From assembly GCA_905215625.1 (NCBI GenBank), contig CAJMQQ010000030.1, positions 1-33,533 on the forward strand: a stretch of DNA of 33,533 nucleotides, given 5' to 3'. Position numbers and translations under genes: made by a program. Origin of the DNA: an uncultured bacterium (GTDB lineage: Bacteria; Bacillota; Clostridia; Lachnospirales; Lachnospiraceae). Under the pieces are notes generated by a model. That model saw nothing but the letters and a program-made list of their open reading frames with translations, did no database searches and was not told the DNA's origin. This document shows positions 6,966 through 15,266 of this stretch, one piece after another. Each line of letters begins with the position of its first letter. Position 1 is the first letter of the stretch.

Positions 6966-7994
6966 ATGAGAAAGAAAAAGAAAAAATGGCTGCTTTCAGG
7001 CATTGTCTGCGGAGCAGTTATCTTGACTGCCGGATGTGGTTCCTCTGCCGGTGGAAAAGATATTATCTACGTAGGACACAATCAGGCCTCGGATCATCCT
7101 ACCAATATTGCGCTGCTTGCATTTGAAGATTTTATTGAGAGCAAGCTGGGAGACAGGTATGACGTAGAAGTTTACCCAAGTGAGCTACTGGGGTCACAGA
7201 CGGACATGGTTCAGCTGACCCAGACGGGAGCCATCGACATCTGTGTAGCCAGCAACTCTATTTTGGAGACATTTTCCGAGAACTATACCTTGTTTAATAT
7301 GCCCTATCTGTTTGCCTCAGAAGAGGCATACCATGCGGCTATGGATGATGAAAACATTACGTCTCCCATTTTTGAATCTACAAAAGACGCTGGTTTCCAG
7401 GCGGTAACCTGGATTGATGCAGGAACCAGAAACTTTTATACGGTTTCCACCCCCATTCATACTCCAGCCGATTTAAAAGGATTAAAAATCCGTGTCCAGC
7501 AGTCTCCTACCAATGTCCAGATGATGAGTTTATTAGGCGGTTCCGCCACTCCGATGGGATTTGGAGAGGTGTATACGGCGCTGCAGTCCAAGGTAATTGA
7601 CGGAGCAGAAAATAATGAGATGGCGCTGACATCCAATGGCCATGGAGACGTGTGCAAGTTTTATTCGTATGATATGCACCAGATGATTCCGGACATTTTA
7701 GTTGCCAACAATCATTTTCTGGAAAAATTGTCTCCGGAAGATCGGGCAGTGTTCGAAGAAGGATTTGATTTAGTCAACCAGGTGGAACGGAAAGAGTGGG
7801 TCAAGGCAGTAGAAGAGGCGAAGAAAAAAGCTGAAAACGAGCAGAAGGTACAGTTTTTGTATCCGGACACCAAGCCGTTCCAGGATATCTGTATGCCGAT
7901 GCATGAGGATTTCTTAAGCGGTCATCCGGATATTCGCCCGATTTACGAGAAGATTCAGCAATACAATGCCGAGTATCCATCGGCGGCAGAGTAG
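6966..7994 (+). CDS. dctP: TRAP transporter substrate-binding lipoprotein (DctP family)
   Basis: This 342-residue extracytoplasmic solute-binding protein catches an organic anion and delivers it to the DctQ/DctM permease. The N-terminus is a basic, hydrophobic lipoprotein signal with lipobox LTAGC (lipid-anchored Cys24), as expected for a Gram-positive cell. The central segment (LKGLKIRVQQSPTNVQMM, then MGFGEVYTALQSKVIDGAEN) is the DctP signature, with the Arg that normally salt-bridges the substrate carboxylate. AAAGGAGG precedes the ATG. The small permease gene follows after 13 bp. The ligand cannot be named; the conserved Arg points to a carboxylate-containing compound. Confidence 0.93.
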   Translation: MRKKKKKWLLSGIVCGAVILTAGCGSSAGGKDIIYVGHNQASDHPTNIALLAFEDFIESKLGDRYDVEVYPSELLGSQTDMVQLTQTGAIDICVASNSILETFSENYTLFNMPYLFASEEAYHAAMDDENITSPIFESTKDAGFQAVTWIDAGTRNFYTVSTPIHTPADLKGLKIRVQQSPTNVQMMSLLGGSATPMGFGEVYTALQSKVIDGAENNEMALTSNGHGDVCKFYSYDMHQMIPDILVANNHFLEKLSPEDRAVFEEGFDLVNQVERKEWVKAVEEAKKKAENEQKVQFLYPDTKPFQDICMPMHEDFLSGHPDIRPIYEKIQQYNAEYPSAAE

Positions 7995-8007
7995 GAGGTG
8001 TGGAGAT

Positions 8008-8496
8008 ATGAAAAAACTGCGGAACTTATTAAATACCATACTTCGCGGACTGGCAGGCATCAGTTTCCTGGCAATGGTTGTTCTGACCTGCTGGCAGGTG
8101 TTTACCCGTTATGTCTTAAAATCCCCTTCTACCTGGTCTGAGGAACTGGTTTCCTACCTGTTTGCCTGGGCCAGCCTGATGGGAGCCGCAATCGTTACCA
8201 GTGAAAGAGGCCATATGAATATCCCGATTCTGGTGGAACGGTGCAGCAAAAGCGGACAGAAGGTACTGAACTGTCTGTGCGAACTGATTGCTTTTGTTTT
8301 CTCGGCCGTTATCCTGGTATACGGAGGAATCCAGATTTCCACTCTGGCTATGGGACAGATGACTTCTTCCTTAGGAGTTCCCATTGGTATTTTTTACATC
8401 GTACTTCCTCTGTGCGGCATTTTAAATATGATTTATACGGTTATGAATATGGTTGAAATTGTAAAAGGAACTGAGGCAGAAGGAGAGGTGAAGTAA
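8008..8496 (+). CDS. dctQ: TRAP transporter small permease (DctQ family)
   Basis: This 162-residue protein has about four transmembrane helices and the DctQ signature WQVFTRYVLKSPSTWSEEL followed by SYLFAWASLMGAA. It forms the small membrane subunit that pairs with DctM in Na+- or H+-driven TRAP uptake. The ATG at 8008 sits 7 nt after GGAGGTG; an earlier in-frame ATG at 7966 lies within the dctP gene and is not used. Its stop abuts the ATG of the large permease directly, so translation is coupled. Confidence 0.92.
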   Translation: MKKLRNLLNTILRGLAGISFLAMVVLTCWQVFTRYVLKSPSTWSEELVSYLFAWASLMGAAIVTSERGHMNIPILVERCSKSGQKVLNCLCELIAFVFSAVILVYGGIQISTLAMGQMTSSLGVPIGIFYIVLPLCGILNMIYTVMNMVEIVKGTEAEGEVK

Positions 8497-9798
8497 ATGG
8501 CAATTCAGTCTTTAATGATTATCCTGATAGTACTGCTGGTACTTTTGGCGTTAGGAGTGCCCATTGCATACTCCATCGGAATTTCTTCATTGGTTGCAAT
8601 TTTACAGGTAATTCCTCTGGATGTTGCAGTGGTTACAGGCGCGCAGAGAACGTTTGTGGGCATGAGCAAATTCAGCCTGACGGCGATTCCATTTTTTATC
8701 CTGGCTGGAAATCTGATGAACCAGGGCGGTATTGCAAAACGTTTGGTTGATTTTGTTATGGCGCTGTTAGGAAAGCTTCCGGGAGCTCTTCTGGTTACTA
8801 ATGCAGGAGCAAACGCCCTGTTTGGAGCAATTTCCGGTTCTGCTTCTGCAGCAGCGGCGGCAGTAGGAAGCATGGTAAAAGGCGGCGAGGAAGAACAGGG
8901 CTATGACAAAGCGCTGTGTGCAGCGACCAATGGTGCGTCAGCTCCGTCCGGATTGTTAATTCCCCCTTCCAATGCTTTGATTACCTATTCCCTGGCATCT
9001 GGAGGAACTTCAGTTGCAGCTTTGTTTATGGCAGGATATATTCCAGGTATTTTGTGGACAATCTGCTGTATTATAGTCGGAATTTTCCTTGCAAAGAAAA
9101 TGGGCTACAAGGGTTCAAAAGGCAGATATGATTGGAAAAATCTTTGGGTCTGCACCTACAAGGCAATTCCGGCCCTGTCTTTAATCGTAGTGGTTATCGG
9201 CGGTATTGTAGGCGGTATTTTCACTGCCACAGAAGGCGCCGCTATTGCAGTGGTTTACGCTCTGATCCTGGGGATTCTGTATAAAAACATTACCTTAAAA
9301 TCTTTCTGGGAAATCGTAGTAGACAGCGCCAAGATGAGCGGTATGGTGGTATTTTTAATCGGTGTGTCCAACATCTTAGGATGGGTAATGGCGTTTACCC
9401 AGATTCCGCAGGCCGTTTCCGCAGCCCTGCTGGGCCTGACCAATAATAAGTATCTGATTCTGCTGATTATGAATCTGATTCTTTTAATTGCAGGTACTTT
9501 TATGGATGTAACTCCTGCGATTTTAATTTTCACTCCATTATTTCTGCCGATTGTCCAGACCTTCGGTATGCATCCGGTTCATTTTGGTCTGATTCTGGTA
9601 TACAACCTGTGTATTGGAAACATTACCCCGCCAGTTGGAAATACCCTGTTTGTGGCGATTAAAGTTGGGGATACGTCTCTGCAGAAAACCATGCCGTATA
9701 TGCTGTGGTATTACTTAGCGATTTTGGCAGGCCTGATTTTAGTAACCTATCTGCCAGTTATCAGTACCGGTCTGCCGGCGTTGATGGGGCTGATTTAA
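8497..9798 (+). CDS. dctM: TRAP transporter large permease (DctM family)
   Basis: This 433-residue integral membrane protein has roughly 11-12 hydrophobic helices. It carries the DctM hallmarks LGVPIAYSIG near the start, SGSASAAAAAVG, a PPSNALITYSLASGG loop and NITPPVGNTLF near the end. It is the ion-coupled transport subunit. The length is typical. The start follows the dctQ stop with no gap, and GGAGAGGTG lies at the end of dctQ as its ribosome binding site. A strong terminator follows about 35 bp after the stop, so the operon is dctP-dctQ-dctM. Confidence 0.94.
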   Translation: MAIQSLMIILIVLLVLLALGVPIAYSIGISSLVAILQVIPLDVAVVTGAQRTFVGMSKFSLTAIPFFILAGNLMNQGGIAKRLVDFVMALLGKLPGALLVTNAGANALFGAISGSASAAAAAVGSMVKGGEEEQGYDKALCAATNGASAPSGLLIPPSNALITYSLASGGTSVAALFMAGYIPGILWTICCIIVGIFLAKKMGYKGSKGRYDWKNLWVCTYKAIPALSLIVVVIGGIVGGIFTATEGAAIAVVYALILGILYKNITLKSFWEIVVDSAKMSGMVVFLIGVSNILGWVMAFTQIPQAVSAALLGLTNNKYLILLIMNLILLIAGTFMDVTPAILIFTPLFLPIVQTFGMHPVHFGLILVYNLCIGNITPPVGNTLFVAIKVGDTSLQKTMPYMLWYYLAILAGLILVTYLPVISTGLPALMGLI

Positions 9799-9834
9799 TA
9801 ATAAGAATGAAACAATAGGACGATAGAAGAAGAT

Positions 9835-9892
9835 GCTGCAAAAAGGCAGAAAGCCAATTGGCTGAGCCTTTTTGCAGCTTTTTCTTTTTTTG
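9835..9892 (+). terminator. Rho-independent terminator of the TRAP operon
   Basis: GCTGCAAAAAGGC (9835-9847) pairs perfectly with GCCTTTTTGCAGC (9866-9878). The inner sequence also contains a small GCCAATTGGC palindrome. A long T-rich stretch follows. Confidence 0.92.
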
Positions 9893-9900
9893 AAACCAGA

Positions 9901-9929
9901 TTGACAGCAGCATAAGGATTTTTTATAAT
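9901..9929 (+). promoter_or_regulatory. Sigma-A promoter of the cobalt transporter operon
   Basis: TTGACA (9901-9906), a 17-bp spacer and TATAAT (9924-9929) form a consensus promoter just before the cobalamin riboswitch. Transcription would start near 9936. The distance to the first start codon (10284) gives a leader of about 350 nt. Confidence 0.85.
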
Positions 9930-9943
9930 AAGACTGCAATTGA

Positions 9944-10120
9944 ATGTGGTGCGGTGCCTGCGATTCATTCCGCAGGAGAATAGGGAAGCGAGGTGAAAAT
10001 CCTCCGCGGTCACGCCGCTGTAATAGAAGAGTTTCTCTCTATAGATGCCACTGGGCTTAAGGGCCAGGGAAGGCAGAGAGAAGTGATGACGCTTGAGCCA
10101 GAAGAACTGCCCGCCATAGG
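9944..10120 (+). ncRNA. Cobalamin (B12) riboswitch aptamer
   Basis: The conserved elements of the cobalamin riboswitch occur in order: GGTGCCTGCG near 9953, AATAGGGAAGC near 9979, GGTGAAAATCCTC near 9992, CGCGGTCACGCCGCTGTAA near 10005, the B12 box GCCACTGGG near 10047, GGGAAGGC near 10067, and GATGACGCTTGAGCCAGAAG near 10085. It lies between a consensus promoter and a terminator and precedes cobalt uptake genes. High B12 should therefore shut off cobalt import. The exact ends are approximate. Confidence 0.93.
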
Positions 10121-10126
10121 AAATTT

Positions 10127-10228
10127 GCACAAAAAAGCTGCGAAAGACGGCTTTTTGTGCGGACGGCGTATACCCTGCCGTCAGCGCTCTTCAAAAACCA
10201 CCAGTCAGTGATGGAGGAGCGTTTTTTT
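10127..10228 (+). terminator. Expression platform of the cobalamin riboswitch (three hairpins, last one a terminator)
   Basis: Three stem-loops follow the aptamer. The first pairs GCACAAAAAAGC (10127) with GCTTTTTGTGC (ending 10160). The second pairs GACGGC (10162-10167) with GCCGTC (10177-10182). The third pairs GCGCTC (10184) with GGAGCG (ending 10221) and is followed by seven T, giving an intrinsic terminator. The region 9799-10283 holds no protein gene: it contains only the preceding terminator, the promoter, the riboswitch and this platform. Confidence 0.8.
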
Positions 10229-10283
10229 GTTGCTGAAAACTGGTGCGGGATGGGTACGCACAAAGAATGAAAGGAGAGTCAGT

Positions 10284-11030
10284 ATGACGAAAAAAGAAAA
10301 GACACTGTTGGCTGCAGGTATGGTATTTGCTGCTGCGTTTGGATTTCCCTCCACTGCTTATGCCATGCACATTATGGAGGGGGCGCTTCCAGTTGGATCC
10401 TGTCTGGCATGGGGAGCAGTTTCCCTGCCGTTTCTGGCTTCTGGATTTTTATCCATCCAGAAAATTTTAAAGGAAAACAGGCGAGCCATTACCCTGCTTG
10501 CCATGTCGGGAGCTTTTGTATTTGTAATTTCTTCCCTGAAGATTCCTTCCGTAAGCGGAAGCTGTTCCCATATGACTGGAACTGGCTTGGGAGCCATTTT
10601 ATTTGGCCCGGCAGTAGTGTCAGTTCTGGGATTGATTGTGCTGTTATTCCAGGCAGTTTTACTGGCCCACGGAGGGCTTACGACCCTGGGAGCCAATACA
10701 TTTTCCATGGCTATTGCCGGCCCCTTTGTTTCTTATCTGGTATACCGTTTATTGAATCGTTTCCAGGTAAACCGGAAAGTATCGGTCTTTTTGGCCGCAT
10801 TTTTAGGAGACTTGATTACTTACTGTGTGACTGCATTCCAGCTTGCCCTGGCCCATAATTCTGCGACAACATTTGGGATGGCGTTAAGAGAAAACCTGAT
10901 TATTTTCGCAGGAACCCAGCTCCCATTAGCAATTGTAGAAGGTCTTTTGACGGTAGTTATCATAACTGGACTGGAAAGCTATGCAAGACCGGAACTGCGG
11001 GCAGTCGGATATGGAAGGGAGGCCAGATAG
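10284..11030 (+). CDS. cbiM: Cobalt ECF transporter substrate-binding membrane subunit CbiM
   Basis: This 248-residue membrane protein is the metal-selective component of an energy-coupling-factor cobalt importer. Residues 1-27 form a signal-like segment ending PSTAYA, followed by MHIMEG. In CbiM/NikM proteins the exposed N-terminal Met-His and a later His (here in GSCSHMTGTG) bind the metal, so cleavage before Met28 would create the binding site. The rest is strongly hydrophobic, with several helices. The ATG at 10284 follows AAAGGAGAG; the open frame extends upstream into the terminator and should not be used. Cobalt rather than nickel specificity is inferred from the cobalamin riboswitch and the adjacent cbiN. 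Confidence 0.94.
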   Translation: MTKKEKTLLAAGMVFAAAFGFPSTAYAMHIMEGALPVGSCLAWGAVSLPFLASGFLSIQKILKENRRAITLLAMSGAFVFVISSLKIPSVSGSCSHMTGTGLGAILFGPAVVSVLGLIVLLFQAVLLAHGGLTTLGANTFSMAIAGPFVSYLVYRLLNRFQVNRKVSVFLAAFLGDLITYCVTAFQLALAHNSATTFGMALRENLIIFAGTQLPLAIVEGLLTVVIITGLESYARPELRAVGYGREAR

Positions 11031-11032
11031 CA

Positions 11033-11374
11033 ATGGAAGGTACAAAAAGAGGTACGAAAAAAAGCAGTAAGAAATTGGTAATTGTACTGCTGATTACCGC
11101 AGCAGTCATCGCATTTGCCCCTTTATTTTTATTGAAAGATGCTGAGTTTGGCGGGGCCGACGATAAAGGAAATACCTTAATTGAAACAACCGATCCGGAC
11201 TATGAGCCATGGGCAGCTCCAGTTTTAGAAACAATTCTGGGCGGGGAGCTTCCAGGTGAAGTAGAAAGTATGCTTTTCTGCGTACAGACTGGAATCGGAG
11301 TAGGAATAATAGCATTTTTCATGGGACGCTTTGTAGAACGGAAAAAATGGATGAAGGATGAGGATGATATTTAG
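11033..11374 (+). CDS. cbiN: Cobalt transporter auxiliary subunit CbiN
   Basis: This 113-residue protein has two transmembrane helices (about 14-34 and 84-98) flanking an extracellular loop with the CbiN signature AEFGGADDKG. The loop continues with YEPWAAPVLE and GELPGEVES before the second helix. CbiN assists metal loading onto CbiM. It starts 2 bp after the cbiM stop, and its stop abuts the cbiQ start codon. It has a longer basic N-terminus (TKRGTKKSSKK) than many homologues. Confidence 0.92.
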   Translation: MEGTKRGTKKSSKKLVIVLLITAAVIAFAPLFLLKDAEFGGADDKGNTLIETTDPDYEPWAAPVLETILGGELPGEVESMLFCVQTGIGVGIIAFFMGRFVERKKWMKDEDDI

Positions 11375-12145
11375 ATGATTACCATAGACCGGCTGAGTTA
11401 CAACTCTGAATTGAGGTATGTAAATGCAGGAGAAAAATTTGCTTTTTCGATGATCACTCTGGTGCTTTGCGTGACCAGAAGATCCGTTCTGGCATCCTTT
11501 GCGGCATTTATGGTTATGGGGATTTTGACAGTTGGAAAGGGCAAAATCCCCTTTTCTGATTATCGGAAACTTCTGGCAGTTCCGCTGGTATTTTTAATAA
11601 TGAACACGCTGGTTTTAGGAATATCTATTCGGGAAACGCCTCTGGAACTCTTTGCGGTCCCCATTGGAAGATGGTATGTGACAGCCGGAAAAGAGACCGT
11701 CAGCTATGGGATTCAGGTGTTTTGCACAGCCATGGGAGCCGTCTCTTGTATGTACTTTCTGGCCTGCAATACCACCATGCCGGATCTTCTGATCCTGCTT
11801 CGGAAAATCAAATGCCCCCAGGTGTTGATGGAATTAATGCTTTTGATTTACCGGTTCATTTTCGTGCTGCTGGACAGTGCTCATGCAATTTTTACGGCCC
11901 AGCATTCCAGGCTGGGATACCGGGATTATAAAACAAGTCTCCAGTCATTTGGGACGTTAGTATCGCATCTATTTGTCCGTTCTATAAAGCGTTCGGAAAC
12001 TTTGTATGATGCCATGGAGGCTCGCTGTTATGACGGCAAAATCCAGGTTTTAGAGGAAGAATATCCTCCAAAGATAAAAGAAATCATGGGAATTGCCGTC
12101 TTTGAACTGGCAGTCATCCTACTGTTATGGATAGAAATAGGATAG
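11375..12145 (+). CDS. cbiQ: ECF transporter transmembrane (T) subunit CbiQ
   Basis: This 256-residue protein is the T component that couples ATP hydrolysis to the CbiM subunit. It starts MITIDRLSYNSELRYVNAGEK, with the usual N-terminal amphipathic part and then several hydrophobic helices. Near the C-terminus it carries the coupling-helix type motif SETLYDAMEARCYDG (family pattern of an Ala-Arg-Gly-like stretch that docks into the ATPase). Its ATG directly follows the cbiN stop, and cbiO begins 13 bp after its end. Confidence 0.92.
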   Translation: MITIDRLSYNSELRYVNAGEKFAFSMITLVLCVTRRSVLASFAAFMVMGILTVGKGKIPFSDYRKLLAVPLVFLIMNTLVLGISIRETPLELFAVPIGRWYVTAGKETVSYGIQVFCTAMGAVSCMYFLACNTTMPDLLILLRKIKCPQVLMELMLLIYRFIFVLLDSAHAIFTAQHSRLGYRDYKTSLQSFGTLVSHLFVRSIKRSETLYDAMEARCYDGKIQVLEEEYPPKIKEIMGIAVFELAVILLLWIEIG

Positions 12146-12158
12146 TGGGGAAAAGAAG

Positions 12159-12989
12159 ATGAGTGAGATTATATTAGAGGCAGAGAACCTTTGTTTTACC
12201 TATGACGGAAGCAGGACTCCGGCTTTAAAGGAATGTTCCATCCAGATCAGAAGAGGAAGCAAAGTAGCAGTGTTAGGCGCTAACGGTTCTGGAAAATCCA
12301 CGTTTTTTCTGTGCTGCAACGGGATTCATAAACCCAGTATGGGAAGACTGTATTACAAGGGAAAGCCAGTGGATTATTCCAGAAAAGGACTGTTAGATCT
12401 GCGCAGAAAGGTCGGAATCGTTTTTCAGGATCCAGACAATCAGCTGTTTTCCGCCAGCGTGTATCAGGAGATTTCTTTTGGAATTTTAAACTTAGGAGCG
12501 TCAAAAGAACAGGCAAAAGAGGCGACGGAACGGATTATGGAAGAGATGAATATCAGCGCTTTCCGGGAAAATCCGGTTCATGCCCTGTCCGGAGGCCAGA
12601 AGAAGCTGGTTTCCATTGCGGATGTGCTGGTTATGGAACCGGAAATCGTGATTATGGATGAACCGGCTTCCGCGCTGGATCCTAGGCATACAGAGCTGGT
12701 AAACCACGCCGTAGACCAGATGAGCGAAAAAGGAATTACGGTAATTATGGCAACCCATGATGTGGACTATGCCTTTGCCTGGGCAGACGAAGCAGCCGTG
12801 TTCCATGAAGGAAGAGTGCTGCGTCAGGGGCCTCCTGACGCAGTATTTGCAGATCAAAAACTGCTGGCTGAAACCCATTTGGTTCAGCCAGCAGTCATGC
12901 GTCTTTTTAATCGTCTATGCCAGAAAAACATCCTGGATTCATCCCTTTCCATGCCGAGAAACGTAGACGAATTAGAGAAGTATTTGTAA
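12159..12989 (+). CDS. cbiO: Cobalt ECF transporter ATP-binding subunit CbiO
   Basis: This 276-residue ABC ATPase powers the cobalt importer. Walker A GANGSGKST lies at residues 40-48, the Q-loop is in VFQDPDNQLFS (the DPDNQLF form typical of ECF ATPases), the ABC signature is LSGGQKK, Walker B is VIMDEPAS, and the switch His is in ATHDVDYA. Only one ATPase gene is present, so the complex probably uses a CbiO homodimer. The gene ends 2 bp before the convergent Bax-inhibitor gene, with no obvious terminator between them. Confidence 0.95.
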   Translation: MSEIILEAENLCFTYDGSRTPALKECSIQIRRGSKVAVLGANGSGKSTFFLCCNGIHKPSMGRLYYKGKPVDYSRKGLLDLRRKVGIVFQDPDNQLFSASVYQEISFGILNLGASKEQAKEATERIMEEMNISAFRENPVHALSGGQKKLVSIADVLVMEPEIVIMDEPASALDPRHTELVNHAVDQMSEKGITVIMATHDVDYAFAWADEAAVFHEGRVLRQGPPDAVFADQKLLAETHLVQPAVMRLFNRLCQKNILDSSLSMPRNVDELEKYL

Positions 12990-12991
12990 AT

Positions 12992-13705
12992 TTAATTCCG
13001 GTTTCTTCCAAGAAGTCTTATGAGATATAAGAACAGGTTGATGAAATCCAGGTAAAGTTCCAAAGCGCTGAAGATGGATGCCTTTGCCAGCATATCAGGA
13101 CTTTGGGAATAATAGGTGTGGTAAGCGCGAATCTTCTGGGTATCGTAAGCAGTAAATACCAGGAAGATGAAAATACCTACCGTGCAGGCAATGGTGGAAA
13201 ACTGGCTTAAATCAATAAATATGGCAAAAATCCAGAAAACCAGAAGGAAAATCAGCCCGCCCATCAGGAAGTTGCGCAGACGGCTTAAGTCAGCATTGGT
13301 AAAGTAGCCGATAAGCGCCATAACGCCGAAGAACAGGGAGGTTGCACCAAAAGCCAGAATCAGGTCTGCAGTGACATAGATTAAGAAATAGGCGGAAAAT
13401 ACGACGCCGTTTAATGCTGCATACGTGAAAAACAAAGCTCTTGCCCCACCTACTGAAAGCTTCTGGATACGGGCAGATAAGAAGATTACGACAAAAAGCT
13501 CTGCAATCCCCAATATCAGGTATAGGTACGGAACCGCAAATACATAGATAACCGCGCCTGTAGAATAGCCAAACAAGGCAATCAGAAAGGTAAGCATCAA
13601 GCCGGCAAACATCCAGGCAAACGTCTTGGCTGTGTAGCGTCCGAGAGATTCCGTCTGATTCATACTGGCAGAATAAGGCTGTCCGTTTAAGTTCATAGAT
13701 TCCAT
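12992..13705 (-). CDS. Bax inhibitor-1/YccA family membrane protein
   Basis: This 237-residue protein has seven predicted hydrophobic helices after a polar N-terminus of about 25 residues. The conserved BI-1 features are TAKTFAWMFAGLML near the start, YAALNGVVFSAYF in the middle and VFTAYDTQKI late. The late Asp belongs to the pH-sensing/ion-leak pair known in bacterial BI-1 proteins such as BsYetJ. The cellular role in bacteria is not settled; calcium leak or membrane quality control is suggested for relatives. AAAGGGGG lies 7 nt before the ATG. It is a single-gene unit with its own promoter, convergent with cbiO. Confidence 0.92.
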   Translation of the reverse strand: MESMNLNGQPYSASMNQTESLGRYTAKTFAWMFAGLMLTFLIALFGYSTGAVIYVFAVPYLYLILGIAELFVVIFLSARIQKLSVGGARALFFTYAALNGVVFSAYFLIYVTADLILAFGATSLFFGVMALIGYFTNADLSRLRNFLMGGLIFLLVFWIFAIFIDLSQFSTIACTVGIFIFLVFTAYDTQKIRAYHTYYSQSPDMLAKASIFSALELYLDFINLFLYLIRLLGRNRN

Positions 13706-13766
13706 AGAGTGTCCCCCTTTATTTATTGTAGGTGTCCAGGACTACTGCCTGAACAAATTTTTTCTT

Positions 13767-13796
13767 ATTATATCAGAACCAGCAGGGGGAGTTCAA
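13767..13796 (-). promoter_or_regulatory. Sigma-A promoter of the Bax-inhibitor-1 family gene
   Basis: On the minus strand there is TTGAAC (13791-13796), an 18-bp spacer and TATAAT (13767-13772), about 60 bp before the start codon. It lies just downstream of the argG stop on the same strand. Confidence 0.72.
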
Positions 13797-13821
13797 TAAA
13801 ATTCATAGTATTGTAAGAAAG

Positions 13822-15054
13822 TTATTCTGTTTTCTGACTATTTTTTACTTCTGCTAATTTCATGGCGCGGACCTTTAATGGCAGACCGAATAAAGTAATA
13901 AATCCGTCCGCATCATGGTGATCGTATAAATCGCCAGTGGTAAAGGAAGCCAGGGACTCACTGTATAAAGAGTAGGGGGAAGTGGTTCCGGCTTTGATAA
14001 TATTGCCTTTGTACAGTTTGAATTTCACTTCACCGGTTACATACTGCTGGGTGGACTCAATAAATGCCTGAACTGCCTCGCGCAGAGGGGTGTACCACTT
14101 GCCTTCATAGACAATTTGTGCAAATTTATTTGCCATATCTTTTTTTACTTCCATCGTAGCTCTGTCTAAGATCAGCTCCTCTAACTGCTGATGAGCCTCC
14201 ATTAAGATGGTGCCGCCTGGAGTTTCATAAACGCCGCGGGACTTCATTCCTACGACACGGTTTTCTACAATGTCCACGATACCGATTCCATGCTTTCCAC
14301 CTAATTCATTTAATTTGGAAATGACCTGGGAAACTTTCATCTTTTCTCCGTTTACACTGGTAGGAATGCCTTTTTCAAAGGTCATGGTTACGTATTCCGG
14401 CTGATCCGGCGCATCTTCCGGAGTTACGCCAAGAACTAGCAGATGCTTGTAGTTTGGCTCATTTGCCGGATCCTCTAATTCCAGTCCTTCATGGCTGATA
14501 TGCCATAAGTTGCGGTCACGGCTGTAGCTGGAATCAGCAGAGAATGGAAGGTCAATGCCATGGGCCTTGCAGTATTCAATTTCGTCTTCACGTGACTGCA
14601 TGGTCCATACATCGGTCATACGCCAAGGAGCAATAATCTTAATATCTGGGGCCAGAGCCTTGATGCCAAGTTCAAAACGGATCTGGTCATTTCCCTTTCC
14701 GGTAGCGCCATGACAGATGGCAACCGCGCCTTCTTTCCGGGCAATTTCTACTAATTTCTTTGCAATGGCAGGACGTGCCATAGAAGTACCAAGCAGATAT
14801 TTGTTTTCATAAACAGCGCCGGCTTCTACACATGGCATAATGTAATTATCACAGAAGTCATCAATAATATTTTCAATATAAAGCTTGGAAGCGCCGGACA
14901 TCTTTGCACGCTCGTCCAAGCCGTCCAGTTCTTCGCCCTGCCCGCAGTCGATACAGCAGCAGATAACTTCGTAATCAAAGGTTTCTTTCAGCCATGGGAT
15001 AATGGCGGTGGTATCTAAGCCGCCGGAATATGCTAACACTACTTTTTCTTTCAT
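13822..15054 (-). CDS. argG: Argininosuccinate synthase
   Basis: This 410-residue enzyme condenses citrulline and aspartate with ATP to argininosuccinate, the penultimate step of arginine synthesis. The N-terminal PP-loop AYSGGLDT is at about residues 8-15. Typical downstream segments are GATGKGNDQIRFE, APWR and SADSSYSRDRNLWH, and the length is standard. The ATG at 15054 is chosen because AGGAGG lies a few nt upstream; the frame extends 19 codons further without support. It is transcribed divergently from argC, and both -35 regions carry ARG-box-like sequences. No argH or argF is in the window. Confidence 0.96.
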   Translation of the reverse strand: MKEKVVLAYSGGLDTTAIIPWLKETFDYEVICCCIDCGQGEELDGLDERAKMSGASKLYIENIIDDFCDNYIMPCVEAGAVYENKYLLGTSMARPAIAKKLVEIARKEGAVAICHGATGKGNDQIRFELGIKALAPDIKIIAPWRMTDVWTMQSREDEIEYCKAHGIDLPFSADSSYSRDRNLWHISHEGLELEDPANEPNYKHLLVLGVTPEDAPDQPEYVTMTFEKGIPTSVNGEKMKVSQVISKLNELGGKHGIGIVDIVENRVVGMKSRGVYETPGGTILMEAHQQLEELILDRATMEVKKDMANKFAQIVYEGKWYTPLREAVQAFIESTQQYVTGEVKFKLYKGNIIKAGTTSPYSLYSESLASFTTGDLYDHHDADGFITLFGLPLKVRAMKLAEVKNSQKTE

Positions 15055-15099
15055 AATGAAAATCCTCCTGAATCTGTTTTCGCGTAAGTGATGTTTATA

Positions 15100-15128
15100 A
15101 ATATACAACACTATGCAAAAAAATGCAA
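15100..15128 (-). promoter_or_regulatory. argG promoter overlapping an ARG-box-like sequence
   Basis: On the minus strand TTGCAT (15123-15128), a 17-bp spacer and TATATT (15100-15105) form a promoter. The 14-bp sequence TGCAAAAAAATGCA (15114-15127, plus strand) overlaps the -35. It has the size and end symmetry of an ArgR/AhrC ARG box (consensus TGAAT-W4-ATTCA), with several mismatches. Confidence 0.6.
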
Positions 15129-15185
15129 GTATAAAATTAGAAAAAAATAAAGAAATCCGTCACAAATATTTGTGAAAAAAACCGC

Positions 15186-15214
15186 TTGCATAATATTCAA
15201 TGTGAGTGTATAAT
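15186..15214 (+). promoter_or_regulatory. argC operon promoter overlapping an ARG-box-like sequence
   Basis: TTGCAT (15186-15191), a 17-bp spacer and TATAAT (15209-15214) lie 53 bp before the argC start. TGCATAATATTCA (15187-15199) overlaps the -35 and resembles one ARG box with one base missing in the centre. Repression by an ArgR-type regulator in the presence of arginine is the likely control. Confidence 0.65.
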
Positions 15215-15266
15215 TATGAAAACCCAAAACGCAATGGAAAAACTGATAAGATGGGAGGCAGTATTT

